Shown piece by piece: positions 26,675 through 36,462 of a stretch of 64,000 nucleotides of DNA (positions are counted from its first letter, which is position 1; every line of letters starts with the position of its first letter). The notes beneath the pieces were generated by a model, which worked only from the letters and a program-made list of their open reading frames with translations, did no database searches and was not told the origin of the DNA. Origin of the DNA: Niabella sp. (GTDB taxonomy: Bacteria > Bacteroidota > Bacteroidia > Chitinophagales > Chitinophagaceae); NCBI RefSeq assembly GCF_030150205.1, contig NZ_JASLGT010000002.1, positions 186,001-250,000 of the forward strand, written 5' to 3'. The position numbers and the translations under genes were made by a program.

Positions 26675-27022
26675 TTATACCTGTGTTTCAGGCTGTCCGG
26701 TTTCCGGTTGCTGAAGCTGTGCATTATTGACTGCATCGTTGCGGATCAGTTTGGTAATTTTTTTTTGCAGATCCCGGATCTTTTTGTACAGAACAATGAT
26801 GGTAAGAAACAGGAAAAGAAAGGTAAAATAAAAAAGCAGGTCCACCCCGCGGTTTACACCAACCAGGTGCGCAATGCCCGTAAGCTCATCGGGAAAGACG
26901 ATGATAAATACGCATGCCAGGAACAAAAAAAGGATGAGTAATTTATTGGGTTTGAAGATACTGGTGATATATAAGGTCATCAGCGAAACGCAAATGATCA
27001 GTATGATTTGAATGCTGTTCAT
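26675..27022 (-). CDS. DUF2304 small membrane protein
   Basis: The 115-residue protein has three hydrophobic segments (about 1-22, 28-47, 60-84) and a charged C-terminal helix YKKIRDLQKKITKLI, as in the DUF2304 family. These proteins are usually encoded beside a GT2 glycosyltransferase of the dolichyl-phosphate mannose synthase type and are thought to be its membrane partner. Here its start overlaps the stop of exactly such a gene (TAATG), which supports the link. Confidence 0.85.
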   Translation of the reverse strand: MNSIQIILIICVSLMTLYITSIFKPNKLLILFLFLACVFIIVFPDELTGIAHLVGVNRGVDLLFYFTFLFLFLTIIVLYKKIRDLQKKITKLIRNDAVNNAQLQQPETGQPETQV

Positions 27023-27711
27023 TATTTAAAAAATTTATTGATCAATATCTGACGCAGGATCTTCACACTATCCAGGTTTTGCTGCCCTTTTTGAAGCGAA
27101 TAACTGGTATAGGTGATCACCACAGGAAATTCAGCATATGCCAGTTTATGCGCTTTGATCTGTATCAGGATCTCGGTAGCATGGGCCATTCCATTTTCGT
27201 TGAGATGGATGGCATAAGCCGCTTTCCGGTTCATTACGCGAAAACCATTATGCGCGTCGGTGAGAAAAAGCCCGGAAAACAAATAATTAACAAGCCGGGC
27301 TATTTTTAAAAGAAAGGTCCGGGTTTTAGTCATATTGAGTGCCTTGGTTCCCAGGAACCGGGATCCCAGCGCAATATCCAGGTTGGCGGAAATCAGGAAC
27401 TCCGTCATCGGGTTGATCTTTTCTGCGGGGTGCTGCCCGTCTGCATCAAAGGTTACAAAATAATCACAATGCGCAAGGGTTCTTGCAAAGTTTAACCCGG
27501 TTTGAATGGCGGCTCCCTGGCCCAGGTTTACGGCATGACGCAGATAATAGATGGGCAGGTCTTTTACAATCTCCCGGGTATTGTCGGATGATCCATCATC
27601 TACAAGTACAATGGTATATCCATATGCGAACAGGCTGTTAAGTGTTTCCCTGATAACGCCCGCCTCATTATAGGTAGGAATCACCACGCATATAGATTTG
27701 TTTAAAGACAT
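27022..27711 (-). CDS. GT2 glycosyltransferase, dolichyl-phosphate-mannose synthase-like
   Basis: The 229-residue protein is a GT-A family-2 glycosyltransferase: the start KSICVVIPTYNEAG, the nucleotide-sugar-binding VDDGSSDNT, YFVTFDADGQHP (DXD-like metal site) and GSRFLGTKAL segments are all recognisable. Such enzymes transfer a sugar from a nucleotide donor to a polyprenyl phosphate. It is translationally coupled with the DUF2304 gene, with which it likely forms a complex. A divergent gene for a GT-C-like membrane protein with TPRs starts 146 bases away and could use the lipid-linked sugar. Confidence 0.88.
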   Translation of the reverse strand: MSLNKSICVVIPTYNEAGVIRETLNSLFAYGYTIVLVDDGSSDNTREIVKDLPIYYLRHAVNLGQGAAIQTGLNFARTLAHCDYFVTFDADGQHPAEKINPMTEFLISANLDIALGSRFLGTKALNMTKTRTFLLKIARLVNYLFSGLFLTDAHNGFRVMNRKAAYAIHLNENGMAHATEILIQIKAHKLAYAEFPVVITYTSYSLQKGQQNLDSVKILRQILINKFFK

Positions 27712-27856
27712 CCGCGATTAGTTTTATTTTATATACAAAATTAGGCGATCTGTGCAAGATTGTGCCATTTGGGTTAATTTTGCGGCCGTTAATTCCCGTC
27801 TGCCAATCCCATATCCCGGCATTGGAAAGATAAATCTACAGGAAAAGAAAGCGACT

Positions 27857-29926
27857 ATGACCAAAATAATTGGAGATCCGTTAAATACGAAAGAGCGTAA
27901 AAGTTTGATTATAGCCGGTGTTGCGCTGCTCGTTCTTTTAATTCTTGCCTATGCCAATCATTTCGACAATGATTTTCATTTCGACGACAGTCATACCATT
28001 CAGGAGAATGTAGCCATTCGTAAGCTTAGTAATATCCCGGAGTTTTTTACCAACCCGGATATGTTTAGCGCCAGCACCAATCACCGTGGCTTGCGCCCCT
28101 TGGTAACCACTACGTTGGCCATCGATTACTGGCTGGCCGGAGGTTTACAGCCGTTCATGTTTCAACTTTCCACATTTCTTTGGCACATTGGGTTGTGTAT
28201 TATGTTGTTTTTTATGTACCGCAGGCTGGTCGGGAAGGTCAGTACACACAAGTGGACTCCATTTATCGCATTGATGGGTGCTGGCTGGTTTGGACTGCAT
28301 ACGGTTATTGCTGAAACCATCAATTATGTTATTTCCAGGTCAGATGTGCAATCAACTTTTTTTATTGTGGCTTCTTTCCTGATGTATATAGCCTATCCCC
28401 AAAAAAGAAAGTATGGATTGTATATCCTGCTGGCAGTACTTGGGGTTTTCGCCAAAGAAACGGTTCCGGTGCTGCCTATTCTCTTATTCTTTTATATCCT
28501 GCTTTTTGAAAAAGAACTTTCGCTGTATGATCTTTTCAAACGTTCAAATATTAAAAAAGTAGGAAGTACGATCTGGTCCTTGTTGCCATTGGTGATATTG
28601 GTAGCTGGTACGCAGTTGTATACGCTTTCCAGGATGTCGCAGGCTTCTGCCTCTCATGGCATGTCGAACCCCCTGGGATATAATTTGCTTACGCAGACCT
28701 ATGTTTGGTTACACTATTTCCGGTCGTTCTTTTTGCCTTTTGACCTTAGCGCAGATACCGACCTGGGTGTGATTACCAATCCATTTGATTGGCGCATTAT
28801 CGCAGGTGTCCTGTTTGTGATTGCGTTGATCATTACTGTTTTTAAAACTTCCCGCCGGGCCGAAACCCGGCCTATTGCCTTTGGTTTGATCTGGTTTGCA
28901 GCTTCCTTGCTCCCCACTTCACTGGTGCCTTTTGCCGAAGTGATGAACGATCACCGGATGTATTTTGCCTTTGTTGGGCTTACCTTAAGTGTTGTTACTG
29001 CTTTGTGGCTTTGGGTTATCAGGAGGGAGTCATTCTTTGCCAGGAGTCGGCATTACCGGTATCTCATCACGGCGGCCTTTTTAATAATTGCTGCGAATGC
29101 ATTTGGCGTATATAAACGCAACCAGGTATGGGATACCGAAGAAACGCTGTGGAAAGACGTAACTGAAAAAAGTCCCAATAATGGGAGAGGGTGGATGAAC
29201 TATGGGCTAACACTGATGGCAAAGGGTGATTATAAGCAGGCTGCAGTGATCTTTGCTAAAGCAAGAGACCTGAACCCCGGGTATAGTACGGTATACACGA
29301 ACCTGGGCATTGCCTATGGTGGGCTGAAGGAGCACAACAAAGCCATAGAGAACTTTTCAACAGCCCTGAGACTGGCGCCGGGGGACGATGTAGGCTACAG
29401 CTATTTTGGCCGCTATTTTCTGGAACAGCACCGCTTTGAAGACGCCAAAAATATGGCGGAAAAAGCCTTGGCGATCAACAACCGGTCGTATATGGCTTAT
29501 GAGGTATTAATGGGAGCTTTGCAGGGGCTAAGTATGTGGGATGTCTTAAAACAAACGGCTACAGCTGCGCTTCAGTTAAACCCCGGCGATGCTAAGGCTT
29601 TACAGTATTTACAGGCAGCTCAACAGCGGAAAACAGTTGCCCCGCTTCCTGATGATGTGGTGAGTGCCGTTTCTGTAGTGAATTATATCAATATCAGCCT
29701 GGAACAATACAATGCAGGGAAGTATGAAGACTGCATCAATACCTGCAAACAGGCATTATCGGTGGATCCGGACAATGCGGATGCCTACAACAATATGTGC
29801 GCGGCTTACAATATGCTAAAAGAGTGGGATAAGGCGCGACAGGCTTGTCTGAAGGCCTTGCAATTAAACCCCAATCATCCGAATGCGCCGGCCAATTTAA
29901 AATGGGCTATTCAGCAAAAATTATAG
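27857..29926 (+). CDS. TMTC-like membrane protein with C-terminal TPR repeats
   Basis: The 689-residue protein has about ten membrane helices in residues 12-415 and then tetratricopeptide repeats (about 430-689). The N-terminal loop DNDFHFDDSHTIQENVAI has the acidic pair typical of the TMTC/GT-C O-mannosyltransferase group, which transfers sugar from polyprenyl phosphate to exported proteins. I therefore infer protein glycosylation. The ATG at 27857 is chosen over an in-frame GTG at 27752, because a TAATTTTG -7-like box lies between them at 27775-27782. The divergent GT2/DUF2304 pair would supply the lipid-linked sugar. Confidence 0.8.
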   Translation: MTKIIGDPLNTKERKSLIIAGVALLVLLILAYANHFDNDFHFDDSHTIQENVAIRKLSNIPEFFTNPDMFSASTNHRGLRPLVTTTLAIDYWLAGGLQPFMFQLSTFLWHIGLCIMLFFMYRRLVGKVSTHKWTPFIALMGAGWFGLHTVIAETINYVISRSDVQSTFFIVASFLMYIAYPQKRKYGLYILLAVLGVFAKETVPVLPILLFFYILLFEKELSLYDLFKRSNIKKVGSTIWSLLPLVILVAGTQLYTLSRMSQASASHGMSNPLGYNLLTQTYVWLHYFRSFFLPFDLSADTDLGVITNPFDWRIIAGVLFVIALIITVFKTSRRAETRPIAFGLIWFAASLLPTSLVPFAEVMNDHRMYFAFVGLTLSVVTALWLWVIRRESFFARSRHYRYLITAAFLIIAANAFGVYKRNQVWDTEETLWKDVTEKSPNNGRGWMNYGLTLMAKGDYKQAAVIFAKARDLNPGYSTVYTNLGIAYGGLKEHNKAIENFSTALRLAPGDDVGYSYFGRYFLEQHRFEDAKNMAEKALAINNRSYMAYEVLMGALQGLSMWDVLKQTATAALQLNPGDAKALQYLQAAQQRKTVAPLPDDVVSAVSVVNYINISLEQYNAGKYEDCINTCKQALSVDPDNADAYNNMCAAYNMLKEWDKARQACLKALQLNPNHPNAPANLKWAIQQKL

Positions 29927-29930
29927 GTGC

Positions 29931-30731
29931 TTAAACCTCGTTGTCTGTAAGCCCCTTGCTGTAAAGTTTAGAAATCAGTCGTCCTAAAGACCGGCCCCAA
30001 ACGGACTGCAGCACGGCCTGTTCCTCCTGCTGGCGCTTTCCTGTTTTGATCTGGTTCGTGGTTTCTGAATCGATATGGATCCGGTGCTGCACCAGTTTTT
30101 TATTGATAAAGATAAATGCCCCATCCTGTTTGGCAAGCGTAAGCCAGGCCACCCAATCCAAAACACAGGTATATTCCGGAGAAAAACGCATCCCGTCAAT
30201 ATGCTGCCGGTCGAGAGTTACTGAAGGACAACAAATGGAATTACCCAGGGCCAATACCGCTTTCTTTATAAACTTACTTTGAATGGTACTTTTGAGATGA
30301 AAGGGTAGCAGCAGGGCGTCTTTTACAAAAGCATTCAGCGAGCTTTTTCGTTCCTCCCCGTTTACAAGGTCGCCATAATCTGTAAACACCATCAGTGGCC
30401 TTTTATTTTGGAACTTTTCCAGTTTTTCGAGTACTTCTTTTGCGAAACCGGGACTGTAGATATCGTCCTGATGGGCGATGGTTACATATCTTGTGGTAGC
30501 CTGGTCCATAGCGAAGTTCCAGTCGCCAGCAATAGAGCTGGGCGCATCCGAAACAAAATAAGGGATCGCATTACGGACCGCAATATTCTTTATATAATCA
30601 GAAGGAGTAGAGGTGGCGATCAGCACATTGGTTGGAACGGATTGGTCCAGCAGGCTTTTGATACAATGTTCTAAATGCGGCGAATCCCTGTATGCCGGTA
30701 CTACAAATGTGTGCGCTTTAGCTAAAATCAT
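29931..30731 (-). CDS. GT2 family glycosyltransferase
   Basis: The 266-residue protein starts with a GT2-type nucleotide-binding region (THTFVVPAYRDSPHLEHCIKSL is the first strand-helix; I quote only the type), the segment ATTRYVTIAHQDDIYSPG supplies the DxD-like metal site, and CVLDWVAWLTLAKQDGAF with VQHRIHIDSETTN completes the acceptor half. It is a cytoplasmic sugar transferase, acceptor unknown. It converges with the TMTC-like gene, ending 5 bases from it, and may take part in the same glycan pathway. Confidence 0.85.
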   Translation of the reverse strand: MILAKAHTFVVPAYRDSPHLEHCIKSLLDQSVPTNVLIATSTPSDYIKNIAVRNAIPYFVSDAPSSIAGDWNFAMDQATTRYVTIAHQDDIYSPGFAKEVLEKLEKFQNKRPLMVFTDYGDLVNGEERKSSLNAFVKDALLLPFHLKSTIQSKFIKKAVLALGNSICCPSVTLDRQHIDGMRFSPEYTCVLDWVAWLTLAKQDGAFIFINKKLVQHRIHIDSETTNQIKTGKRQQEEQAVLQSVWGRSLGRLISKLYSKGLTDNEV

Positions 30732-31051
30732 CTTAATCTATAAACGTTATCGGTAACGGTTCATCGCCATTTTCCTGCTGTCCTAAAAATCTCAAAATCC
30801 TGGCATATGACCAGTCAAAAATAAGGGCTACTTGGTAAATGGAGCTGTTTTTTATAAACTGAGTGAGGTGGCGTAGCTTTATGCCGTACGGTAGATGACG
30901 GGAGGCGCGCGATTTGACTGCCGGCCGCATTCTTTTCTGTAACCCCGAAACGATTCCAACCATTATCGTTTTTAATTGTTGGTGTAAATAAAAATTTTCC
31001 GGTACACAGGAAATTTTTACTTTGAGGATATTTTTTAGAAAAAATCTACAG
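30732..31051. other. Intergenic region between divergent GT2 and ABC transporter genes
   Basis: The 320-base region separates divergent genes. A minus-strand frame of 108 codons (30733-31059) ends directly before the glycosyltransferase start, but it is basic, low in recognisable structure and overlaps the ABC transporter start, so I do not call it a gene. TTACTTTG at about 31014 resembles a -7 box for the ABC gene, without a clear -33 partner. Confidence 0.4.
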
Positions 31052-32863
31052 ATGCGCATCCTTCTTCAATATATAAAACCCTATCGCTGGCTGGTGGCAC
31101 TCGCCTTATTCCTTGCTGCTGTAAACCAGATATTTTCACTTTTCGCACCCCTGATCAGCGGAAAACTGCTCGATCTTTTTGCCACGCACCCGCACCATTT
31201 CGATCATGCTAAAACTGCACCGCGTTCGGAACACCAATACCTGTTTGGCGGAAATGGGTATCATGGGTTGCTGTTCTTTCTGGTGCTGCTGATTGGTACG
31301 GCAATGGTAAGCCGGATAGCCAAGGCCTTCCAGGATTATTTTGTAAACGTGGTGATTCAGAAGTTTGGCGCTACCATCTTTACAGACGGTCTCAAGCATT
31401 CCATGCGATTGCCTTACCAGGATTTTGAAGATCAGCGAAGCGGTGAAACGCTTTCGATCCTTACCAAGGTGCGAACTGATACCGAAAAGTTCATTACCAG
31501 CTTTATTAATGTCTTTTTTGTTATTATCGTTAGTATTGTCTTTGTTTCTGTTTACGCCTTCCAGCTGCACTGGTCCATTATGCCGGTGTATGCTGTTGGT
31601 ATTTTTGCTATTGCCTTTGTGACCAGTTTGCTCAGCAGGCGCATCAAGGTCATTCAAAAAAATATTGTAAAAGAAACCACAGCACTGGCAGGTACCACTA
31701 CCGAAAGCCTGCGGAATATTGAAATTGTAAAGAGCCTGGGGCTTACAGAGCAGGAAGTGCAGCGGCTCAATAACAATACCTTTAAGATCCTGGGGCTGGA
31801 GCTAAAAAAAGTAAAAAGCATCCGGGCGCTGAGTTTTATCCAGGGTACCATGGTAAACTTTTTGCAGCAGGTGATTGCCTTTACATTATTGTGGCTGATC
31901 TTTAAAGATGCCATCTCTCCCGGTCAGTACCTCTCGCTCTCTTTTTATGGCTTTTTTATTTTTGGGCCTATGCAGGAGATCGGGAACATTATCATCTCTT
32001 ATCGTGAAGCCGAAGCATCGCTGAATAATTTTCACAAGCTTATGCAGCGAAAAGCGGAACCACGGCCTGCCAATCCCCGGCAGATCGGGATGATCGAATT
32101 GCTGCAATTCCGGAACGTTGTTTTCCGGCATCAGACGGCGCACTTTAACGCACTGAATGATATTTCTTTCACTGTAAAAAAAGGCGAAACGATCGCTTTT
32201 GTAGGCCCCAGCGGTTCCGGGAAAAGTACCCTGGTAAAATTGTTGGTAGGGCTTTATCGCCCTGCAAAGGGAACGATTTATTATGACCAGGTAGATGGAG
32301 ATGAAATAGACTTTGATCAACTGCGGGTGCAGATCGGATTTGTAACGCAGGATACGCAACTGTTTGCCGGAACGATAAAGGAAAACCTGTTGTTTGTAAA
32401 CCCCGGAGCTACCGACAGTGACCTGAACGATGCACTGGAAAAAGCCAGTTGTACGGGCTTGCTGGCGCGTGCAGAGAAAGGATTGAACACCGTGATCGGC
32501 GAAGGCGGATTAAAACTAAGCGGTGGAGAAAAACAGCGCATTGCCATTGCACGGGCTCTCTTGCGGCATCCGCATCTGTTGATTTTTGATGAAGCCACTT
32601 CTGCTTTGGATTCGATTACGGAAGAAGAAATAACCAAAACCATTAAGCTGGTTTCTTCAAAGAAGAACCAGATCACTGTATTGATTGCACACCGGCTCAG
32701 CACCATTCTTCATGCAGATCGCATTTATGTACTGGAGAAAGGCGAAATTGTTGAAACGGGTAATCATGATGCCTTGCTGCTGCAAAAAGGACTTTATTAT
32801 GCCATGTGGCGACAGCAGATCGGTGAACGAAAAAAGGAAGCTTATGAGGTCGTTCCTTCTTAG
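31052..32863 (+). CDS. ABC exporter (membrane and ATPase fused)
   Basis: The 603-residue protein is a half-transporter with a six-helix membrane domain (about 10-310) followed by an ATPase domain (about 345-585). Walker A is GPSGSGKSTLVK, the signature is LSGGEKQRIAIARALLRH, Walker B is LLIFDEATSALDS and the H-loop is LIAHRLS. The architecture is that of lipid/peptide exporters of the MsbA type, working as a homodimer in the inner membrane. The substrate is unknown. The start is the ATG at 31052 (MRILLQYIKPYRW); an upstream TTG would add ten unlikely residues. Confidence 0.93.
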   Translation: MRILLQYIKPYRWLVALALFLAAVNQIFSLFAPLISGKLLDLFATHPHHFDHAKTAPRSEHQYLFGGNGYHGLLFFLVLLIGTAMVSRIAKAFQDYFVNVVIQKFGATIFTDGLKHSMRLPYQDFEDQRSGETLSILTKVRTDTEKFITSFINVFFVIIVSIVFVSVYAFQLHWSIMPVYAVGIFAIAFVTSLLSRRIKVIQKNIVKETTALAGTTTESLRNIEIVKSLGLTEQEVQRLNNNTFKILGLELKKVKSIRALSFIQGTMVNFLQQVIAFTLLWLIFKDAISPGQYLSLSFYGFFIFGPMQEIGNIIISYREAEASLNNFHKLMQRKAEPRPANPRQIGMIELLQFRNVVFRHQTAHFNALNDISFTVKKGETIAFVGPSGSGKSTLVKLLVGLYRPAKGTIYYDQVDGDEIDFDQLRVQIGFVTQDTQLFAGTIKENLLFVNPGATDSDLNDALEKASCTGLLARAEKGLNTVIGEGGLKLSGGEKQRIAIARALLRHPHLLIFDEATSALDSITEEEITKTIKLVSSKKNQITVLIAHRLSTILHADRIYVLEKGEIVETGNHDALLLQKGLYYAMWRQQIGERKKEAYEVVPS

Positions 32864-33170
32864 ATAGGTTAGTTCCTGCCAATCTGGTGTGTTTTTTTAA
32901 AGGGGCTGGCCACTGCTTTTGAGGCATATAAAAAATTGCTTCTCCGGAAAATTATTTTCCAGCCAACTTTTTATTAAAGTGTTGATTTGTAATTATTTAA
33001 AATAATGTGTAAAAAAAAATAATGAATAAAAGTTAATATTTTTTTAAAACTTAATATATATTGCACCTACCAATACGTTTTTTTCAGTAATGGGAAGCCG
33101 GATAAGTTAACGTGTCATTTGTAAAACATAACTGCGAAAAACTAACAAATTAAACAAGCTGTAATTATCT
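32864..33170. other. AT-rich leader upstream of the orphan LytTR regulator
   Basis: The 307-base region is very AT-rich from about 32965 to 33060 and includes runs of A and T that could bend DNA. No coding frame or clear promoter consensus is visible. Confidence 0.4.
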
Positions 33171-33944
33171 ATGAGTTTTAAAATTCAGATTGTTGATGAG
33201 GATAAGGTATCATGGAATTTGCTGAAGTTTAAAATAGAAAGCGTAACCGATAGCCAATTGCAATTCCTGGATTACTGCTCCACGATGGAACATGCCATTG
33301 GCGCTATTTTTATGCATCGGCCCGATATCCTGATATTCGATCTTAAACTATTGAAAAACAAAGAATTTGAGATCATTGAGGGCCTGATCAGTCAAAAGGT
33401 TTTCAGGGTCAAGATCGTTGTTGTGGCCTCATCCAACCAACTAAGCCAGCTGCAGAACATTATTGATATCGGGGTTACCTCCCTGATCATGAAGCCTATT
33501 AATTCGAATGATCTCCGCAAGTCGATTGGCCGGGTGATCGGGCTCCTTCAGGAAGAGGCAAGAGACCTGATCGAAGATCATTTTATTACCCTAAAGGCCA
33601 ACCGCTCGCTGTTATATGTCAACCAGCGTGATATTCTTTTTGTGGAATCCAACCGGAATATTTGTGAGATCACTTTTAAGGACGGTTCCCAGAAAACGGT
33701 CAATGAAAACATTACGTTTATTGATCAGCGCATCCATCTGAAGGAGCTGGTCCGTATCGATAAAAGCACCATCATTAACATTTCAAAAATTGTATATCTT
33801 GATAGTGATGTGTTTAACAAAGAGTGTAAGTTAAAATTGACCAACGGGAACGAAATTAACAAATCGCTTAGCAAAATTGGCATGAGCCGCTTATATAAAA
33901 TTGTGTCAACTAACCGTAAAAACGAAGGACGTATTGTTTTTTGA
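33171..33944 (+). CDS. Orphan LytTR-family response regulator
   Basis: The 257-residue protein has a receiver-like N-terminal domain (acidic VDEDK, putative phosphoacceptor Asp in DILIFDLKLLKN, MKPINSND with the conserved Lys-Pro) and a C-terminal LytTR DNA-binding domain (DHFITLKANRSLLYV, DILFVESNRNICEITF, LVRIDKSTIINISKI). No kinase gene lies beside it, so it is an orphan. The gene is followed by the collagen-like lipoprotein and a lectin lipoprotein; regulation of these is possible but not shown. Confidence 0.88.
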   Translation: MSFKIQIVDEDKVSWNLLKFKIESVTDSQLQFLDYCSTMEHAIGAIFMHRPDILIFDLKLLKNKEFEIIEGLISQKVFRVKIVVVASSNQLSQLQNIIDIGVTSLIMKPINSNDLRKSIGRVIGLLQEEARDLIEDHFITLKANRSLLYVNQRDILFVESNRNICEITFKDGSQKTVNENITFIDQRIHLKELVRIDKSTIINISKIVYLDSDVFNKECKLKLTNGNEINKSLSKIGMSRLYKIVSTNRKNEGRIVF

Positions 33945-34116
33945 TTGCGTTTCGTCCTTTAAAAATCACTTTATGTCCTTTGTTAGTAAAAGTAAAAACA
34001 GAACATCGTATTCTTGTGGCATAATAAAAAAATCAACCCTGCGTAAGCCGAAAAGCAGTTTTTAGAGTAGGCATTATTTAATCATTAACTAGTAAATAAA
34101 ATTAAATTAAACTTTT

Positions 34117-36372
34117 ATGAGACGTACATTCTTATCCGTCCTAGTTCTAGCCTCCCTGCTTACAGGTTTGGATTCCTGTAAGAAAGGGGACACCGGTCCT
34201 GCGGGTCCTGCTGGTCCTACAGGGGCCAAAGGTGCTGACGGCGCTGCAGGTGCCAAAGGTGCAACAGGTGCTGATGGAACTAAGATTTTATCTGGAACCA
34301 CTGATCCTGGTGGACAATTAGGAGATTATTGGTTCAACCCAACAACTAAAACACTTTATGGACCTAAAACAGCTACAGGCTGGGGTACTGGTACCGTTTT
34401 AGGCGGTAATGGTGCTAACGGTGCAACAGGTGCAACAGGAGCAACAGGTGTAACTGGAGGAACTGGTCCTGCTGGCCCTGCTGGAGCTCCGGGTACTGCT
34501 GGTCCCGCTGGTGCAACTGGTGCTAAAGGTGATCCCGGAACTCAGTTCCTGAGCGGAGCCGGTGCGCCTTCATCAGCTACTGGTAATGTGGGTGATTACT
34601 ATTTTGATACAAATACTTCTACGTTCTACGGTCCTAAAGTAGCAGGTGCTACTCCCTGGGTTGCAAACGTATTTCCTATCGGAGCAGCGAATGCTGCCAA
34701 GACATTCTACCTCACAGTAGGCCTGGACAAAGTAACTCAGGTTTACCGGAAAAATGGTCAGGATCATAAAGCTGAATTTGATAAGGGTGAAATCAGTGCC
34801 AGCCAATTCTATTTTAACGCGGATGATAGGAACCGTATTTCAAGGTATCCGGGCTGGGGATTAAACCGGGAGATGATCTTCGAAAGTGTTCCTGGTTCTG
34901 GTATTTTTGACAAAGTACCTCAGTCTGCAAACGATTTCGGATATAGCCAAGCTGAGCTGGATGATCCGATCTTCCATTTAGGTGGTGTAAACGGTTGGGC
35001 AAGAGTAAATATGAAATTCCGTTATACACAGAATTTCTCCGGTGCTTCAAACTATGATGGTACACTTTCTTCTGGTACTCAAGAATTTACCCTGAGCCAG
35101 GTGGATATCAACCGTATGAAAGAAGCAGCAGGTGAAGGGTTTAAATACTGGACCTATGCGGCTTTTGCTTATTCAAGCAGCCCGGCAACTCCTACTGTTC
35201 ATAATCCAGACCTGAGCAAGGTTGCTGATGGAGATCGTATTAACTTCTACAGGATCAAAAATGCATCTGTTTTTGAATTGGCAGATGCACAGGCAAATAC
35301 TCAGGGTAAATACCATGCAGAATATTCCGCCGAAAGCTATCTGAATCTGAATACAATCGCAGGTTTAGGCGCCAAGCTGGAAAAATACAAGCAGGATGGT
35401 AAAGTATTCCTGAAATACCGCTACGTAAACCCATTGACTGGCAATACCATCTTTGCAACTTCCAGCAAATTTGGTGATGATACTCCTGCTGGTAGTGGTT
35501 CTTATAACAATGGCAACCAGGCTGGCTGGTACGAAGCAACTCCTTACCTGTATAACTATACCCTGGGTGGTGTTACTTACGGTCCCGGAGATGTGATGAC
35601 CACGCAAACCTGGCCAGCAATAGGTGGTAGTGCATCTTTGCATGGTGTAACTGTAGCTGGTGGTGGTGTACAAGGTTTTGATGTATTCAATCAAGGATAC
35701 CTGTGGGGTTACAATGTGAATCCAGCGGTATATGCTGAAGCTGGTCCATACCCTTCAACAAACCGTACTACACAGCATTTTGGAGGATATACTCATAAAT
35801 ACTGGATCCTTCAAGATCAGAGCCTGGAAGTTGTTGGTAAATCAAATACTATCGCAAGAAGTGGTGAGTTCCGGGTTAACTGGAAAATCCAATCTGGTAG
35901 CAACTGGGGTGATACTGCAACCAAAGTTCCTTTTGGTCCTATTACACTGGTGAATCCTAACAACTCTATCAACCCTGTTGATGATAGCTGGGTTGGTGGT
36001 AACTATTACACCGGTATGTATAACTACTACAACCCACTGTTAGGAGTAGGTAATACTACCATCCCTTACTGGAAAGATGGTGTACCTGCTAACAACTACT
36101 ACAGAGTAAATGCCAACAACCTGTTTGGTTCAGTGCTGGGCACTGCTGTAACAGTAGGCCATCCTGCATATGCTAACTTCCTGAGCTACAATGTATTGCC
36201 GGAAGTTCGCATTAAGAACGGTAAGCCGGCAAGCTGGTTCCAAGGCAAACCACTGGTTCAGGTACAGGTGTTTGTAATCCCGGGAGATATCGTTAAAGCT
36301 GCTGCTGCAAGAGGTATCAACGTGAACAACGCTGCTGCTCTGTCTCAGTTCGCTGATTCTTACGGAAAATAA
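34117..36372 (+). CDS. Collagen-like surface lipoprotein with two repeat modules
   Basis: The 751-residue protein has a lipoprotein signal (LLTGLDSCKKGD, C21). Two collagen-type Gly-X-Y tracts follow: about 11 triplets at 24-56 and 16 triplets at 94-142. Each is followed by a similar module (ILSGTTDPGGQLGDYWFNP...TLYGPK and FLSGAGAPSSATGNVGDYYF...TFYGPK), so the unit is duplicated. The remaining roughly 560 residues are an Asn/Tyr/Gly-rich domain that I do not recognise. The gene prefers GGT, GCT, AAC and CTG codons more than its neighbours and ends in a very strong terminator, which suggests high expression. It is probably anchored on the cell surface and extends a triple-helical stalk. Confidence 0.85.
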   Translation: MRRTFLSVLVLASLLTGLDSCKKGDTGPAGPAGPTGAKGADGAAGAKGATGADGTKILSGTTDPGGQLGDYWFNPTTKTLYGPKTATGWGTGTVLGGNGANGATGATGATGVTGGTGPAGPAGAPGTAGPAGATGAKGDPGTQFLSGAGAPSSATGNVGDYYFDTNTSTFYGPKVAGATPWVANVFPIGAANAAKTFYLTVGLDKVTQVYRKNGQDHKAEFDKGEISASQFYFNADDRNRISRYPGWGLNREMIFESVPGSGIFDKVPQSANDFGYSQAELDDPIFHLGGVNGWARVNMKFRYTQNFSGASNYDGTLSSGTQEFTLSQVDINRMKEAAGEGFKYWTYAAFAYSSSPATPTVHNPDLSKVADGDRINFYRIKNASVFELADAQANTQGKYHAEYSAESYLNLNTIAGLGAKLEKYKQDGKVFLKYRYVNPLTGNTIFATSSKFGDDTPAGSGSYNNGNQAGWYEATPYLYNYTLGGVTYGPGDVMTTQTWPAIGGSASLHGVTVAGGGVQGFDVFNQGYLWGYNVNPAVYAEAGPYPSTNRTTQHFGGYTHKYWILQDQSLEVVGKSNTIARSGEFRVNWKIQSGSNWGDTATKVPFGPITLVNPNNSINPVDDSWVGGNYYTGMYNYYNPLLGVGNTTIPYWKDGVPANNYYRVNANNLFGSVLGTAVTVGHPAYANFLSYNVLPEVRIKNGKPASWFQGKPLVQVQVFVIPGDIVKAAAARGINVNNAAALSQFADSYGK

Positions 36373-36426
36373 GATCAATATTCTCCTCAGCAATCTGGGA
36401 TTGTTGAATAAAGAATAAGATTTATA

Positions 36427-36462
36427 AAAAGAGCGGTCTCAATTTTGAGACCGCTCTTTTTA
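36427..36462 (+). terminator. Strong intrinsic terminator
   Basis: GAGCGGTCTCAA (36431-36442) pairs perfectly with TTGAGACCGCTC (36445-36456) and is flanked by AAAAA and TTTTT. It lies 54 bases behind the collagen-like gene. Confidence 0.95.

Noticed and set aside
27752..27856. GTG start giving 35 extra residues for the TMTC-like protein
   Set aside because: A -7-like box lies inside the extension and the added residues have no family match.
30733..31059. Minus-strand frame of 108 codons directly before the GT2 gene
   Set aside because: It overlaps the ABC transporter start, has a basic unstructured composition and no recognisable motif. The stop/ATG proximity to the GT2 gene alone is not enough.
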